DNA of 64,000 nt, from positions 62,001 through 126,000 of the forward strand of contig NZ_JACHEE010000014.1 of NCBI RefSeq assembly GCF_014207375.1, given 5' to 3'. The stretch comes from Arthrobacter sp. AZCC_0090 (GTDB lineage Bacteria > Actinomycetota > Actinomycetes > Actinomycetales > Micrococcaceae). Of the stretch, positions 49,351-58,021 are shown piece after piece. The position numbers and the translations under genes were made by a program. A model generated the notes under the pieces. That model was given only the letters and a program-made list of their open reading frames with translations. It had not been told where the DNA came from and did not search any database. Every line of letters begins with the position of its first letter. Position 1 is the first letter of the stretch.

Positions 49351-50274
49351 CTACCTCGCCATCCCGGCGAGAAGCTCACGGTGCGTGGGCGGGTTTGCTC
49401 CAGGGCGCCCGACCGTAATGGACGCGGCCATGGACGCGGTCTGGCCGATACGCTCGAGCACCGTGGGCGCAAGCCCCTGGCTCCCGCGCAGCAGCAGTCC
49501 GAGGATCAGTGCTGACATGTAGGAATCGCCGGCGCCGATGGTGTCCGCCACCACCGAGGTTACAGCCGGAACCAACAGCTGGGTGTGCGGCGTCGCCATG
49601 AGGGAGCCTTCCGCCCCTCGCGTGACCACGGCGAGCCCTGCGCCGAGGTCCAGGATGTGCTTGGCAGTCTCCTCCAGGGATTTTCCCGGGTAGAGCCAGA
49701 ATGCGTCCTCGTCGCTGAGTTTCACCACGCTGGTCAGCGGTACGAGCTCCTCGAAAATGCGGAGCGCCTCGCCGTGGCTGCCCAGGAGATCGGCGCGGAT
49801 GTTGGGGTCGTACGTGACGATGCACCCGCCCTGGGCCTGTTCCAGGAGGGTCCTGACGACGCCGGCGCCGGGTTCGAGGAACGTGGCGATCGAGCCCGTG
49901 TGGAGCACCTTCGGGGCGTATGGGAGGGCGGCGGGAGCCAGCTTCCACTCGATGTCGAACGTGTACTCGGCCGAACCGTCCGCGGCGATCTCCGCCGTCG
50001 CCGTCGCGGTTTTCTCAAGCGATTGCGATCCCGGCAGGACAACCACACCGGCGCTTGCCAGGTGAGCCGCAATGGACTCACCGCGGGAGTCGCGCCCGAC
50101 GGCGGTCAGCAGCCCGGCTTTCACGTCGAGCCGCCAGAGGCCGTAGGCGACGTTTGCCGGCGAGCCGCCGGGGTATTCGGTCTGCCCTTCGGACGAGTTG
50201 ACGATGTCGATGAGCGCTTCGCCGACCACGACGACGTCAAGCGGCTCTGGCGCGAGGGGCGCGAAGTGGTTCAT
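49351..50274 (-). CDS. PfkB family carbohydrate kinase (fructokinase-like)
   Basis: The 307-aa kinase has the PfkB signatures: DVVVVGEALIDIV with YPGGSPANVAYGLWRL at the N-terminus, and DTIGAGDSYMSALILGLLL at the C-terminus, whose Asp is the catalytic base. This form, with the SEGQTEYPGGSPAN segment, fits fructokinase more than ribokinase. It lies 28 bp downstream of the LacI gene on the same strand, so it is probably cotranscribed and controlled by that regulator. Confidence 0.88.
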   Translation of the reverse strand: MNHFAPLAPEPLDVVVVGEALIDIVNSSEGQTEYPGGSPANVAYGLWRLDVKAGLLTAVGRDSRGESIAAHLASAGVVVLPGSQSLEKTATATAEIAADGSAEYTFDIEWKLAPAALPYAPKVLHTGSIATFLEPGAGVVRTLLEQAQGGCIVTYDPNIRADLLGSHGEALRIFEELVPLTSVVKLSDEDAFWLYPGKSLEETAKHILDLGAGLAVVTRGAEGSLMATPHTQLLVPAVTSVVADTIGAGDSYMSALILGLLLRGSQGLAPTVLERIGQTASMAASITVGRPGANPPTHRELLAGMAR

Positions 50275-50302
50275 GCGGTTCCTGTTCCTTGGTTGGGGAG
50301 TT

Positions 50303-51355
50303 TCAGTGGCTATTAGTGAATTTCAGTGGCGCCGCCACGGAATGGCGTTCCACGAGGGGGCACTCAAAGTATTCGGTCCTGCCGTCGCGGTCTGCGCCCG
50401 CGAGCAGCAGTTCAACGGCGCGCCGGCCCATTTCCAGAAACGGCAGCTCAAGCGTCGTCAGCCCGGGACGCAAGTGAGGGGCCAGCGTTTCCTGGTTGTC
50501 GAAACCCACCAGGGAGATATCGTGCGGAATAGACAAACCGAGCTGGGCCACTGCCTGGTAGGCGCCCCAGGCCGTGCGGTCATTGGCGCAGAAGATCGCC
50601 GTGGGCGGCTGCGGACCGGTCATGAGCCCAAGGGCGTTGTCGAAACCGCCCGATTCATGCCCGTCGCCCATCCGGTGAAGCTCAGGATCGGGGTGGAGGC
50701 CGGCCTCCTCGAGCGCCCGGAGGTAGCCGGCGTAGCGCCCGACGGCGGCCGCAAGCTCACCGTCCACGTCACCGATGTTGATCATCGCGATCCGGCGATG
50801 ACCGGCGTCGAGCAGGCGTTTGGTGGCGGTGTAGCCGCCCTGCTCTTCTTGCGGAGCGATGCTCGGGAAGCGTCCGGAACGGTCGCGTGAATTGAGTACG
50901 ACGGCGGGCACCTCCGCCAGGACGTCGGGCACGTCAAGGACCCGGTGGTACATGGCGGCGTAGACCACTCCCGCGACCTTGTAGGACAGCATGGTTTCCA
51001 GGGAGGCGGCTTCGAGGGCCTTGTCACCGCCCGTATTGACGGTCAGGAGCAGCAGCCCGGCCTCCCAAGCCCTGGCTTGGGCGCCCTCGATGATCTTGCC
51101 CGCGAAAGGCGCGGTGGCTACGAAATCGCCGACGAAACCGATCATCCCCGCCACGCCGTCGCGGAGCACCTTGGCGTGGGCGTTGGTCCGGTACCCCAGT
51201 TCATGGGCGGTTGCGTGGACCTTGCGTCGGGTTTCTTCAGAGAACCTGGTTCCCGCGGCGTCGTTGAGCACCAGCGAAACCGTGGCCTGGGAAACACCGG
51301 CAGCGGCAGCGACGTCGTTCATCGTCGTGCCGGATCGGCTGCCGGGGCGGGTCAT
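50303..51355 (-). CDS. LacI family transcriptional regulator
   Basis: The 350-aa protein has the helix-turn-helix TMNDVAAAAGVSQATVSLVLND, the hinge LGYRTNAHAKVLRDG and the effector domain (IGFVGDFVATAPFAGKIIEGAQARAWE; TAIFCANDRTAWGAYQAVAQLG; LVGFDNQETLAPHLRPGLTT). It is first of an operon with a fructokinase-like gene, so it probably senses fructose, sucrose or a phosphate of these. A near-palindrome GGTTATACGAATTACC at 51433-51448 in its upstream region could be its operator. Confidence 0.9.
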   Translation of the reverse strand: MTRPGSRSGTTMNDVAAAAGVSQATVSLVLNDAAGTRFSEETRRKVHATAHELGYRTNAHAKVLRDGVAGMIGFVGDFVATAPFAGKIIEGAQARAWEAGLLLLTVNTGGDKALEAASLETMLSYKVAGVVYAAMYHRVLDVPDVLAEVPAVVLNSRDRSGRFPSIAPQEEQGGYTATKRLLDAGHRRIAMINIGDVDGELAAAVGRYAGYLRALEEAGLHPDPELHRMGDGHESGGFDNALGLMTGPQPPTAIFCANDRTAWGAYQAVAQLGLSIPHDISLVGFDNQETLAPHLRPGLTTLELPFLEMGRRAVELLLAGADRDGRTEYFECPLVERHSVAAPLKFTNSH

Positions 51356-51432
51356 GGGCAGGCCTGTCTGTTGCGAGCTGAGGGGTGTTTGTCACAGGAT
51401 CCGCACGGCTGGTTGGGCTTAACCTGGGGCCG

Positions 51433-51448
51433 GGTTATACGAATTACC
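51433..51448. promoter_or_regulatory. candidate operator upstream of the lacI-fructokinase operon
   Basis: GGTTATACGAATTACC is an imperfect palindrome (5 of 6 bases per arm) and includes TATAAC, a possible -10 on the minus strand. Position and symmetry suggest autoregulation. Confidence 0.35.
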
Positions 51449-51503
51449 AGCCCGGAAAACTGTAGCTGTCATCACATCCGGCGTCAACGGCTTGGCCACG
51501 GAC

Positions 51504-51509
51504 TAGAGT
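51504..51509 (+). promoter_or_regulatory. -10 box (TAGAGT) for leaderless metallopeptidase gene
   Basis: TAGAGT ends 6 nt before ATG 51516, with no ribosome site in between. Confidence 0.5.
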
Positions 51510-51515
51510 CGGAAC

Positions 51516-51992
51516 ATGCCCGCGAATTTGCCTCCCGGCCTGCCGATCATTCCCGACGGCGATGCCCCCGGCGGCCAGCGCACTTCCTCCCCGCTTCACG
51601 GAACCGGGGCGTTGAGTGCGGCGCCGTACAACATGTCGCCGGAAGACTTCGAGGCGGCGGTCGGCGATGCCCTGCTCCTGATCCCGGACAAGGCCGCCCG
51701 TGCCATGGACAACGTGGCCATCTTCATCGAGGACGACTACACGCCGCAGCCTGGCGACGACCCGGACACCGTACTTCTCGGCCTGTACGAGGGAGTTCCG
51801 CTGACGGAACGGGAATCCTGGTGGGATGCCGGTTCCCTCCCGGACCGGATTACCATCTTCCGGCAACCAATCCTGGACATTTGTTCATCGCGCCAGGAAG
51901 TGATCGACGAGGTCGCCATTACAGTGATCCACGAGATCGCCCACCACTTCGGAATCGGCGACGATCGCTTGCACGAACTCGGCTGGGGATAG
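51516..51992 (+). CDS. zincin-like metallopeptidase family protein
   Basis: The 158-aa protein ends with the HExxH zinc motif in VIHEIAHHFGIGDDRLHELGWG, of the zincin-like metallopeptidase type 1 (DUF1025/MPN-like) family common in actinobacteria. It begins with a Pro/Gly-rich stretch, then NVAIFIEDDYTPQ and LLGLYEGVPLT. No signal peptide is present. The third metal ligand and substrate are unknown; members may be inactive or assist protein quality control. Confidence 0.8.
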   Translation: MPANLPPGLPIIPDGDAPGGQRTSSPLHGTGALSAAPYNMSPEDFEAAVGDALLLIPDKAARAMDNVAIFIEDDYTPQPGDDPDTVLLGLYEGVPLTERESWWDAGSLPDRITIFRQPILDICSSRQEVIDEVAITVIHEIAHHFGIGDDRLHELGWG

Positions 51993-51995
51993 CCT
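51990..51995 (+). promoter_or_regulatory. -10 box (TAGCCT) for leaderless CDF transporter gene
   Basis: TAGCCT overlaps the stop of the preceding gene and ends 7 nt before ATG 52003. Confidence 0.4.
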
Positions 51996-52002
51996 TGTAG
52001 GC

Positions 52003-52923
52003 ATGGGGCACGATCACAACCACTCATACGGCGTCACCGCAACCGGCAAGCATCGGAAGCGGCTCATCGCTGTCCTGGCCATCACCCTCGCGGTGGTCGT
52101 CATCCAGGTGGCGGGCGCCGTCGTCTCCGGATCACTGGCGCTGCTGGCCGACGCAGGCCACATGCTCTCCGACGCCGCAGGGGTCTTCATTGCGCTGCTT
52201 GCCGCTTGGATAGCCACCCGGCCGCCGAGCGATCAACGCACCTACGGGTACCAACGCGCCGAGGTCCTGGCCGCCCTGGCCAACGCCCTTATTTTGATCG
52301 TGATCTCAGTGGTGATCTTCATCGAGGCGATCCGCCGCTTCGGGGAGACCCCGGACATCCACACGGACGTCATGCTTTTTGCCGCCATTCTGGGCGCCGT
52401 GGCCAACTTGGTATCGCTCCTCATCCTGCGCGGGGCGCAAAAGGAAAGTTTAAACGTCCGCGGCGCGTATCTTGAAGTCCTGGGCGACCTGTTGGGTTCG
52501 TTCGCTGTCATCGCCGCTGCGATTGTCATCATGACCACCGGTTTCCGGGCCGCGGACCCCATCGCTTCCATCCTGATCTCGCTCATGATCCTGCCCCGGG
52601 CCTGGCATTTGCTGCGCGACGTGCTCGATGTGCTGCTGGAGGCAACACCCAAGGGCGTCGAGGTACAGATGATCCGCGAGCACATCCTCTCCGTCGAGGG
52701 CGTGGTGGCCGTTCATGACATCCACATCTGGACCATCACGTCCGGCGTTCCGGTCTTCTCGGCCCATGTGGTGGTGGAGGACCGGATCCTGGACGCCACG
52801 GGCGCGGACAGGCTCCTGGACCAGCTCGGTTCCTGCCTCGGTTCGCACTTCGACACGGAGCACTGCACCTTCCAACTGGAACCGGCAGGCCATTCCGCGC
52901 ACGAAACACACCAGCACGCCTAG
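52003..52923 (+). CDS. cation diffusion facilitator (zinc/cobalt exporter)
   Basis: The 306-aa transporter has six membrane helices; helix 2 carries the metal-binding HxxxD as ADAGHMLSDAAGVF, and helix 5 the matching ETP/ADPIASIL segment. The cytosolic C-terminal domain contains VAVHDIHIWTITSGVPVFSAHVVVE and the histidine-rich end HSAHETHQHA; the N-terminus MGHDHNHSYG is also His-rich. It exports Zn2+ or related divalent cations in exchange for protons. Confidence 0.9.
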   Translation: MGHDHNHSYGVTATGKHRKRLIAVLAITLAVVVIQVAGAVVSGSLALLADAGHMLSDAAGVFIALLAAWIATRPPSDQRTYGYQRAEVLAALANALILIVISVVIFIEAIRRFGETPDIHTDVMLFAAILGAVANLVSLLILRGAQKESLNVRGAYLEVLGDLLGSFAVIAAAIVIMTTGFRAADPIASILISLMILPRAWHLLRDVLDVLLEATPKGVEVQMIREHILSVEGVVAVHDIHIWTITSGVPVFSAHVVVEDRILDATGADRLLDQLGSCLGSHFDTEHCTFQLEPAGHSAHETHQHA

Positions 52924-52944
52924 GGGCCAGAGCCACGGTTTCGG

Positions 52945-55713
52945 CTAAAGGACCACCGTCCCGGTCGCGCCGTCCACCGTAATCGTTTGGCCTGAACTGA
53001 TCCGGGACGTGGCATCCGGAACGCCCACTACTGCTGGAATCCCGTACTCACGGGCTACGACGGCGCCATGGGAGTTTGGTCCACCCATCTCCATCACCAG
53101 TCCTCCCGCAGTCAGGAAGAGGGGCGTCCAGCCGGGATCGGTGGAGGGAGCCACCAGGATTTCCCCGGGTTCGAGGTGCGCACCTACCGGGTCCGTGATC
53201 ACCCTGGCTACGGCAGTCACCGTTCCCGCCGAAGCAGGGGTTCCCAGCAGCGCACCGTCCGACGTCGGAGCCGCAGTCTTGGGGCGCGGCCTAGAAGGTA
53301 ACGCTTCCGGTTCGGTGCCGTCTGAGAGCAGCACGCGGGGAACGTGCCGGCGCCTGAGTTCAAGCTCGTAGTCCTCCCGGCGCTGCGCCACCATGGCACG
53401 GAGATCCTCGCCGTCCAGGCCGCGGTGGGCGTCATCGAAATCCAGGAAGAAGACATCCCCGGCATCGTCGATGACTCCCGCTTCCGCCAGGGTCTCCCCC
53501 ACTAGGCCCAGTTGGGCGCGGACCGCGGAAAAAGCGAGTACAAGGTTGTATTTGGGAAGCTCCCTCAGTCCCGCGAACATGCGTGTCCGCTCAAGTGCCA
53601 TTTTCACGATCCTGGCGTGGAGCGGACTCTTGGACCGCGCACGGGCCACCAGCACGGCAACTTGTTCCTCGGCGTCGTGGGCTGCTTTCTCGAACTGTTT
53701 GTCCGGCGCCAGGCGGGTATTGTCGAGGCGAAGGTAGTTGACCAGGACTCCGATGATGTGGGTGGGGTCCTCGGACCAGCGGGGCAGACCCATATCGATT
53801 TCCGCGATGGCCCGGTGCCCGTAGTCGCGCAGGAACGCGGCCAAGCCCGATTGCGCGACGACGGGCAGCCCCCCGTCGCGGTAGCTCTCCGCGAGCGCAG
53901 GGGGATCACCGGTAAAGACCTCAGCGGCAGCGGCGTCGTCACGGATACTGGTTGCGAGCCGCCACAGCGCAAGGTCCATCTCCGTGGTGACATTGTTGGG
54001 CAGTCCGCGGATGATGGTCTGTAGCTCACCCCAGGAGGCCTGCTCTCCGAGTAGCTTGCGGACCAACCCCATCATCCCGAAGCCAAGCGCTACCGGGGGC
54101 AACATGTTGGGGAGCATGGGGAACAATTCCTCGCCCAGTATCCGCTCTGCGTGGTCCAGCCTTTCACGGGCGGTGGCATTGGCGGGGATTTCGAGCGCAG
54201 CCTTCAGGTTCTCGCCCACCCGTTCCACCTTGCCGAGGGCGGCGTTCGGCCGAAAAAGGGCGCGAACGAGGGTTTCAGGGACGCGGAAGCGGAGCAAAAT
54301 CGGGGCGACGTGCCTGATCAGTTTGAAGGGTGTCCTGCTAGTGACGGCGAATCGCGGGTCGTCGAACAGCACGCGCATGACGGCCGCCGAACGTGCCTCC
54401 ATGACGTCGAAGATCCTGGGCACGATTGCACGACCGGCTTCGCTCCGGAAAACGGCAGTGAGGTCAAAGTAGATGCGCTGCCCTGCCTCGTAGTACGGCG
54501 AAGGGCCGGTCCGTGGTTCAACGACCCGGAATCCCGCAGCCCTGGCCACCGAGGACCCCATGAGCCTGATCCCAGCGAGGCCCATCGGAGTCAGCGGACG
54601 GGTCAGGCCTTGGGCAAGGCTGAAGCAAAGGTACGCGTGCGGACCGGGGATTGCGGGCTGGCGGGTCATTTGCGGGTAGAGCGTGGTGATGGGGCGGGCT
54701 TGGGTGAGCCACAGCTTGCCGTCCCCGTCGATGGCCCATTCGGTGTCCTGAGGTGCCCGGTAGTGATCCTCCACGCGTTGGCCGAGAACGGCGAGGGCCC
54801 TGATTTGGGAGTCGCTAAGGCACGCAACACCTGCGGGGCCGGCAGCGTCCAGCACCGAGGTCGAGTCCACCCTTTCGGTACCGCCCCCGGGAAGAGATCG
54901 GATCACCAGTTTCCGGTCCCCGATCCTTCGCTCCGTGATCCTGCCAGTGAGCGAGTCCACCACAAAGTGGTCCGGATTCACCGCGCCTGAGACCACAGCC
55001 TCGCCAAGTCCGGGATTGGCGTCGATGACCGCCTCGCGGCGCCGTCCGGTCACCGGATTGGCCGTGAACAGCACCCCGGCGGTCTCAACGTCCACCATCC
55101 GTTGAACGACGACGGCGAGTGTCACCGCGGCATGGTCAATCCCGTTGCTTGCCCGGTAGCTGACTGCCCGGTCCGTCCACAGGGAGGCCCAACACTTGCG
55201 GACCGATTGGAGCACGGCATCCGCCCCTACGACATTCAGGTAGGTGTCCTGCTGTCCGGCGAAACTCGCAAAGGGTAGGTCCTCGGCCGTCGCTGAGGAC
55301 CTGACCGCCACTGCGGATTCCGGGCCGAGCGCCGCGTAGGCCGAACGGACGGCGTCCTCGACGTCGGCGGGGATTCCGGCGTCGAGCACCGTATCCCTGG
55401 CGCGGGCCGCGAGGGATGCGAGCTCTTCAAGGTCGCCGGGATCCACTGTCTCAAGGTCGCGGAAAATATCCGTGAACGCCGATTCAAGGCCTCCACCCGG
55501 CTGCAGTGCACGCCGGTAGGCCTCCGTGGTCAAGCAAAACCCGGGCGGGACCGGAAGGCCCGCCCAGATCAGCTCGCCGAGGTTGGCCGCCTTGCCGCCG
55601 ACCTCCGGGAGCATGTTTGCCCGGATCCGGCGCAGCTCAATGATGAGGCGCGACGGCTCCCCCGGCGCTGTTTGCTTCGACTCTGTGCGCCCCGGCCCTG
55701 TGTGCTCCGCCAT
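52945..55713 (-). CDS. PEP-utilizing enzyme, rifampin phosphotransferase-like
   Basis: The 922-aa protein has an N-terminal ATP-grasp domain (VGGKAANLGELIWAGLPVPPGF; AVRSSATAEDLPFASFAGQQDTYLNV; ITTLYPQ near 350), a central domain of about 400 residues beginning HAYLCFSLAQGLTRPLTPMG, and a C-terminal swivelling domain with the phosphohistidine in GGPNSHGAVVAREYGIPAVVG (His882). This order and the GGPNSHG motif fit rifampin phosphotransferases; classical PEP synthase lacks the central domain and ends with a PEP-binding barrel. The real substrate may be another rifamycin-like or aromatic compound. Confidence 0.8.
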   Translation of the reverse strand: MAEHTGPGRTESKQTAPGEPSRLIIELRRIRANMLPEVGGKAANLGELIWAGLPVPPGFCLTTEAYRRALQPGGGLESAFTDIFRDLETVDPGDLEELASLAARARDTVLDAGIPADVEDAVRSAYAALGPESAVAVRSSATAEDLPFASFAGQQDTYLNVVGADAVLQSVRKCWASLWTDRAVSYRASNGIDHAAVTLAVVVQRMVDVETAGVLFTANPVTGRRREAVIDANPGLGEAVVSGAVNPDHFVVDSLTGRITERRIGDRKLVIRSLPGGGTERVDSTSVLDAAGPAGVACLSDSQIRALAVLGQRVEDHYRAPQDTEWAIDGDGKLWLTQARPITTLYPQMTRQPAIPGPHAYLCFSLAQGLTRPLTPMGLAGIRLMGSSVARAAGFRVVEPRTGPSPYYEAGQRIYFDLTAVFRSEAGRAIVPRIFDVMEARSAAVMRVLFDDPRFAVTSRTPFKLIRHVAPILLRFRVPETLVRALFRPNAALGKVERVGENLKAALEIPANATARERLDHAERILGEELFPMLPNMLPPVALGFGMMGLVRKLLGEQASWGELQTIIRGLPNNVTTEMDLALWRLATSIRDDAAAAEVFTGDPPALAESYRDGGLPVVAQSGLAAFLRDYGHRAIAEIDMGLPRWSEDPTHIIGVLVNYLRLDNTRLAPDKQFEKAAHDAEEQVAVLVARARSKSPLHARIVKMALERTRMFAGLRELPKYNLVLAFSAVRAQLGLVGETLAEAGVIDDAGDVFFLDFDDAHRGLDGEDLRAMVAQRREDYELELRRRHVPRVLLSDGTEPEALPSRPRPKTAAPTSDGALLGTPASAGTVTAVARVITDPVGAHLEPGEILVAPSTDPGWTPLFLTAGGLVMEMGGPNSHGAVVAREYGIPAVVGVPDATSRISSGQTITVDGATGTVVL

Positions 55714-55754
55714 TGCCCTTTACCCGCGTCCGCCGGTCCTTAGTTACGTGCCGT

Positions 55755-56807
55755 TTATGCGGCGCCGAGCATGGGACCGAAGTTGGCGCGGTCCGCAAGC
55801 CTCGGATCCTCGCGGTCAGGAACAACCAGCACGGGCCCCTTGGCATGGTGCAGGACGCCGTCCGACGTTGAACCGAGGAGCATCCCCGCGAAGCCTCCGC
55901 GCCCGCGTGTCCCGAGCACCACGAGTTCCACACCCCGGCTCACTTCCACGAGAACCTCTACGGGCGCACCATCCAGCAACTGGGTTTCCACAGGAAGTTT
56001 GGGGAAGTGGCTCTTAAGCCATGCCAATCCTGCGTCCAGCTGAACCCTGATGTCCTTGAAGAGTGCCTCCCGGTCCAGGGGCGCCGGAACCCAAGCCAAG
56101 GAGCCGCTGTACTCAGGCACGGCACAAATGACGCGCAGCTTCGCGCCCATGCGTTGGGCCTGCTCGGCGGCTTCCAACACGGCAACACGGGCCTGTTCCG
56201 AGCCGTCCACACCAACCGCCACCACATTTTCGATCACATGGGGGCCGGACTTGGCGCGCTCGGCCTTGATGTGCTTGTCCTCCGTGGTTTCACCCAAGCG
56301 GTCCGCGCAGAAAAGCGGGACCGTCACTGTGGGGCACTTCGAGTGTGCCGGAAGGGCACTGCTGACCGATCCCAAAAGCCGACCCACGAATCCGCCACGA
56401 CCCCGGGTGCCGAAGACCAGGAGTTCGGCTGTTTCGGACAAGTCCAGCAGCACGCCGGAAGCATCTCCGTTCTCCACCGAGCCATCGACGTCGATGGCGT
56501 AGCCGGAAACTTTCTCAAGGGCCTGCTTGACGATCGCCTCGGCGCCGTCCCGGATGACGGAGTCATCCACTGTTGCATAGCCGCCGTCCAAGCCGGAAGC
56601 CGCAAAGATAGGCACCGAGTAGGCCGTGACTACATGCAAGGGAAGCTGCCTGCGCTCGGCCTCGCGGGCGGCCCAAATGAGGGCGCATTGGCCGTGTTCG
56701 CTGCCGTCAACGCCCACCACAATGCCTCCGGGGGCAATCGATGATTCCTCTCCGTTGCCTTCGGTCTCTGCATGATGGCTTTCAGAGTGTTTGCCGTGCT
56801 GGTCCAT
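55755..56807 (-). CDS. tandem universal stress protein
   Basis: The 350-aa protein has two USP domains. Domain 1 starts GGIVVGVDGSEHGQCAL and ends ELLVFGTRGRGGFVGRLLGSVSSALPAHSKCPTVTV; domain 2 starts VVAVGVDGSEQARVAVL and ends VVLGTRGRGGFAGMLLGSTSDGVLHHAKGPVLVV. Both keep the G2xG9GS/T-type ATP-binding loop. The N-terminus is His/Glu-rich. GAGGAGG precedes ATG 56807; the frame extends upstream to 57176 but that part is not conserved. Confidence 0.88.
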   Translation of the reverse strand: MDQHGKHSESHHAETEGNGEESSIAPGGIVVGVDGSEHGQCALIWAAREAERRQLPLHVVTAYSVPIFAASGLDGGYATVDDSVIRDGAEAIVKQALEKVSGYAIDVDGSVENGDASGVLLDLSETAELLVFGTRGRGGFVGRLLGSVSSALPAHSKCPTVTVPLFCADRLGETTEDKHIKAERAKSGPHVIENVVAVGVDGSEQARVAVLEAAEQAQRMGAKLRVICAVPEYSGSLAWVPAPLDREALFKDIRVQLDAGLAWLKSHFPKLPVETQLLDGAPVEVLVEVSRGVELVVLGTRGRGGFAGMLLGSTSDGVLHHAKGPVLVVPDREDPRLADRANFGPMLGAA

Positions 56808-57197
56808 GGGGCCCGCCTCCTCGCACTGCTGGCTGATGTTGCGGCTATTCTGCCAGAGGCCGCGCCCACAACGTGTTTCTCGCTTGACTGCCGTGAGTTG
56901 CGGTCTCCAATGCTCACTATTCTCGTTTGCAAGGGCCGAATCAAGCGGGAAGAAGCGTATGTGGAAACCCGCCGGAGGGTGTTGGATTCGGCCGCATCGC
57001 AGCGTGAAAAATGCATTGGCGGACATGCCGGTGCCGGGGCTATCCAGCACGCGATTTCTTCTGTAATGTTCGAGGCACTGGTGACCGGGGATGGCGTTTT
57101 TCAACACATCAACGGCCATCATTCGCGACCGCTTGGGGACTCGGACGCCACCCCGGTGTTGCCTTCGGCAACGCACCTTTCAAGGAGGAGCCAAGCT

Positions 57198-57893
57198 GTG
57201 TCAACCATGCCTGCTGCGAGTACGGAACGCACCACCGCTGTGGTCATCGGTGCCGGCATGTCCGGCCTGGCCGTGGCCAGCGAGCTCAGCCGCTACGGCG
57301 TAGACGCAATTGTGGTGGACGGATTGCAAGTCCCCGGTGCCCCACAACCGCTCAACACCGGCATCCTGCAACGCTGCGACGCGGCCGACGCCGGCCTCCA
57401 GGAGCGCAGCGAAATCCTGAGGCACCTGCGCAACTACGCAGCCAGCCACGGCCTCGATGTACGGAACACCACACGAGCTGTCCGCCTGGACCGCTTGGAC
57501 GACGCTGCTTTGGGGTCCATGGTTTCAGGCGCAGCGGTTTCCGTTTCAGCCGGAATGGACTTGACCTCCGCTGCCATGCCCCACCACCAATGGGCTGTCC
57601 ACACTGCAAACGGAGTGCTTCTGGCCGACCATATTGTTGTCACTCGCTGCGGACAGAGCCAGCTGCGCCGGATGCTTGCCGAGCTCGGCATCGCCATCGG
57701 CCAGAACCTCGTCGCTGCTATGCGTGCGATTGGAATGTACTTGGTAGGCGTCGGCGAACTAGCCACACCCACACCAAAGGAAGTCCTGCGCCAAGCCAAG
57801 GTAGTGGGCCAGGCGATCTCCGCCAAAGTGCACCCGGACAGCGTCCATGCGGCCCTTACGGGGACGTTTGCGGCGGTTCCCGCCCTGGTGTAG
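57198..57893 (+). CDS. short FAD-binding oxidoreductase-like protein
   Basis: The 231-aa protein has an N-terminal Rossmann FAD motif, VVIGAGMSGLAVASELSRYGVDAIVVDGL, and a C-terminal segment YLVGVGELATPTPKEVLRQAKVVGQAISAK that resembles the FAD-closing part of larger flavoproteins. The middle region carries no recognisable second nucleotide-binding domain, which full flavin monooxygenases and reductases have. It may be a reduced flavoprotein that needs a partner. GTG 57198 has AGGAGG at 8 nt; ATG 57207 is an alternative. Confidence 0.6.
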   Translation: MSTMPAASTERTTAVVIGAGMSGLAVASELSRYGVDAIVVDGLQVPGAPQPLNTGILQRCDAADAGLQERSEILRHLRNYAASHGLDVRNTTRAVRLDRLDDAALGSMVSGAAVSVSAGMDLTSAAMPHHQWAVHTANGVLLADHIVVTRCGQSQLRRMLAELGIAIGQNLVAAMRAIGMYLVGVGELATPTPKEVLRQAKVVGQAISAKVHPDSVHAALTGTFAAVPALV

Positions 57894-57919
57894 TTGGCCG
57901 GGTTCGCCCCCTAGGCTTC

Positions 57920-58012
57920 CCTTCCTGACCCTCTTTGATTTCCCGGAACGCGCGACACGCCCAAGATTGAGGCGTGTCGCGGGAATTTCAGGCGCAAACA
58001 GGGTCGGGAAGG
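57920..58012. repeat. 93-bp intergenic element, copy C
   Basis: Ends CCTTCCTGACC (57920-57930) and GGTCGGGAAGG (58002-58012) are inverted complements with one G-U type mismatch. The core is a palindrome, GCGACACGCC / GGCGTGTCGC, and GCAAACAGGGTC is shared with copy B. It lies between convergent genes. Confidence 0.75.
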
Positions 58013-58021
58013 AATGGGTTC

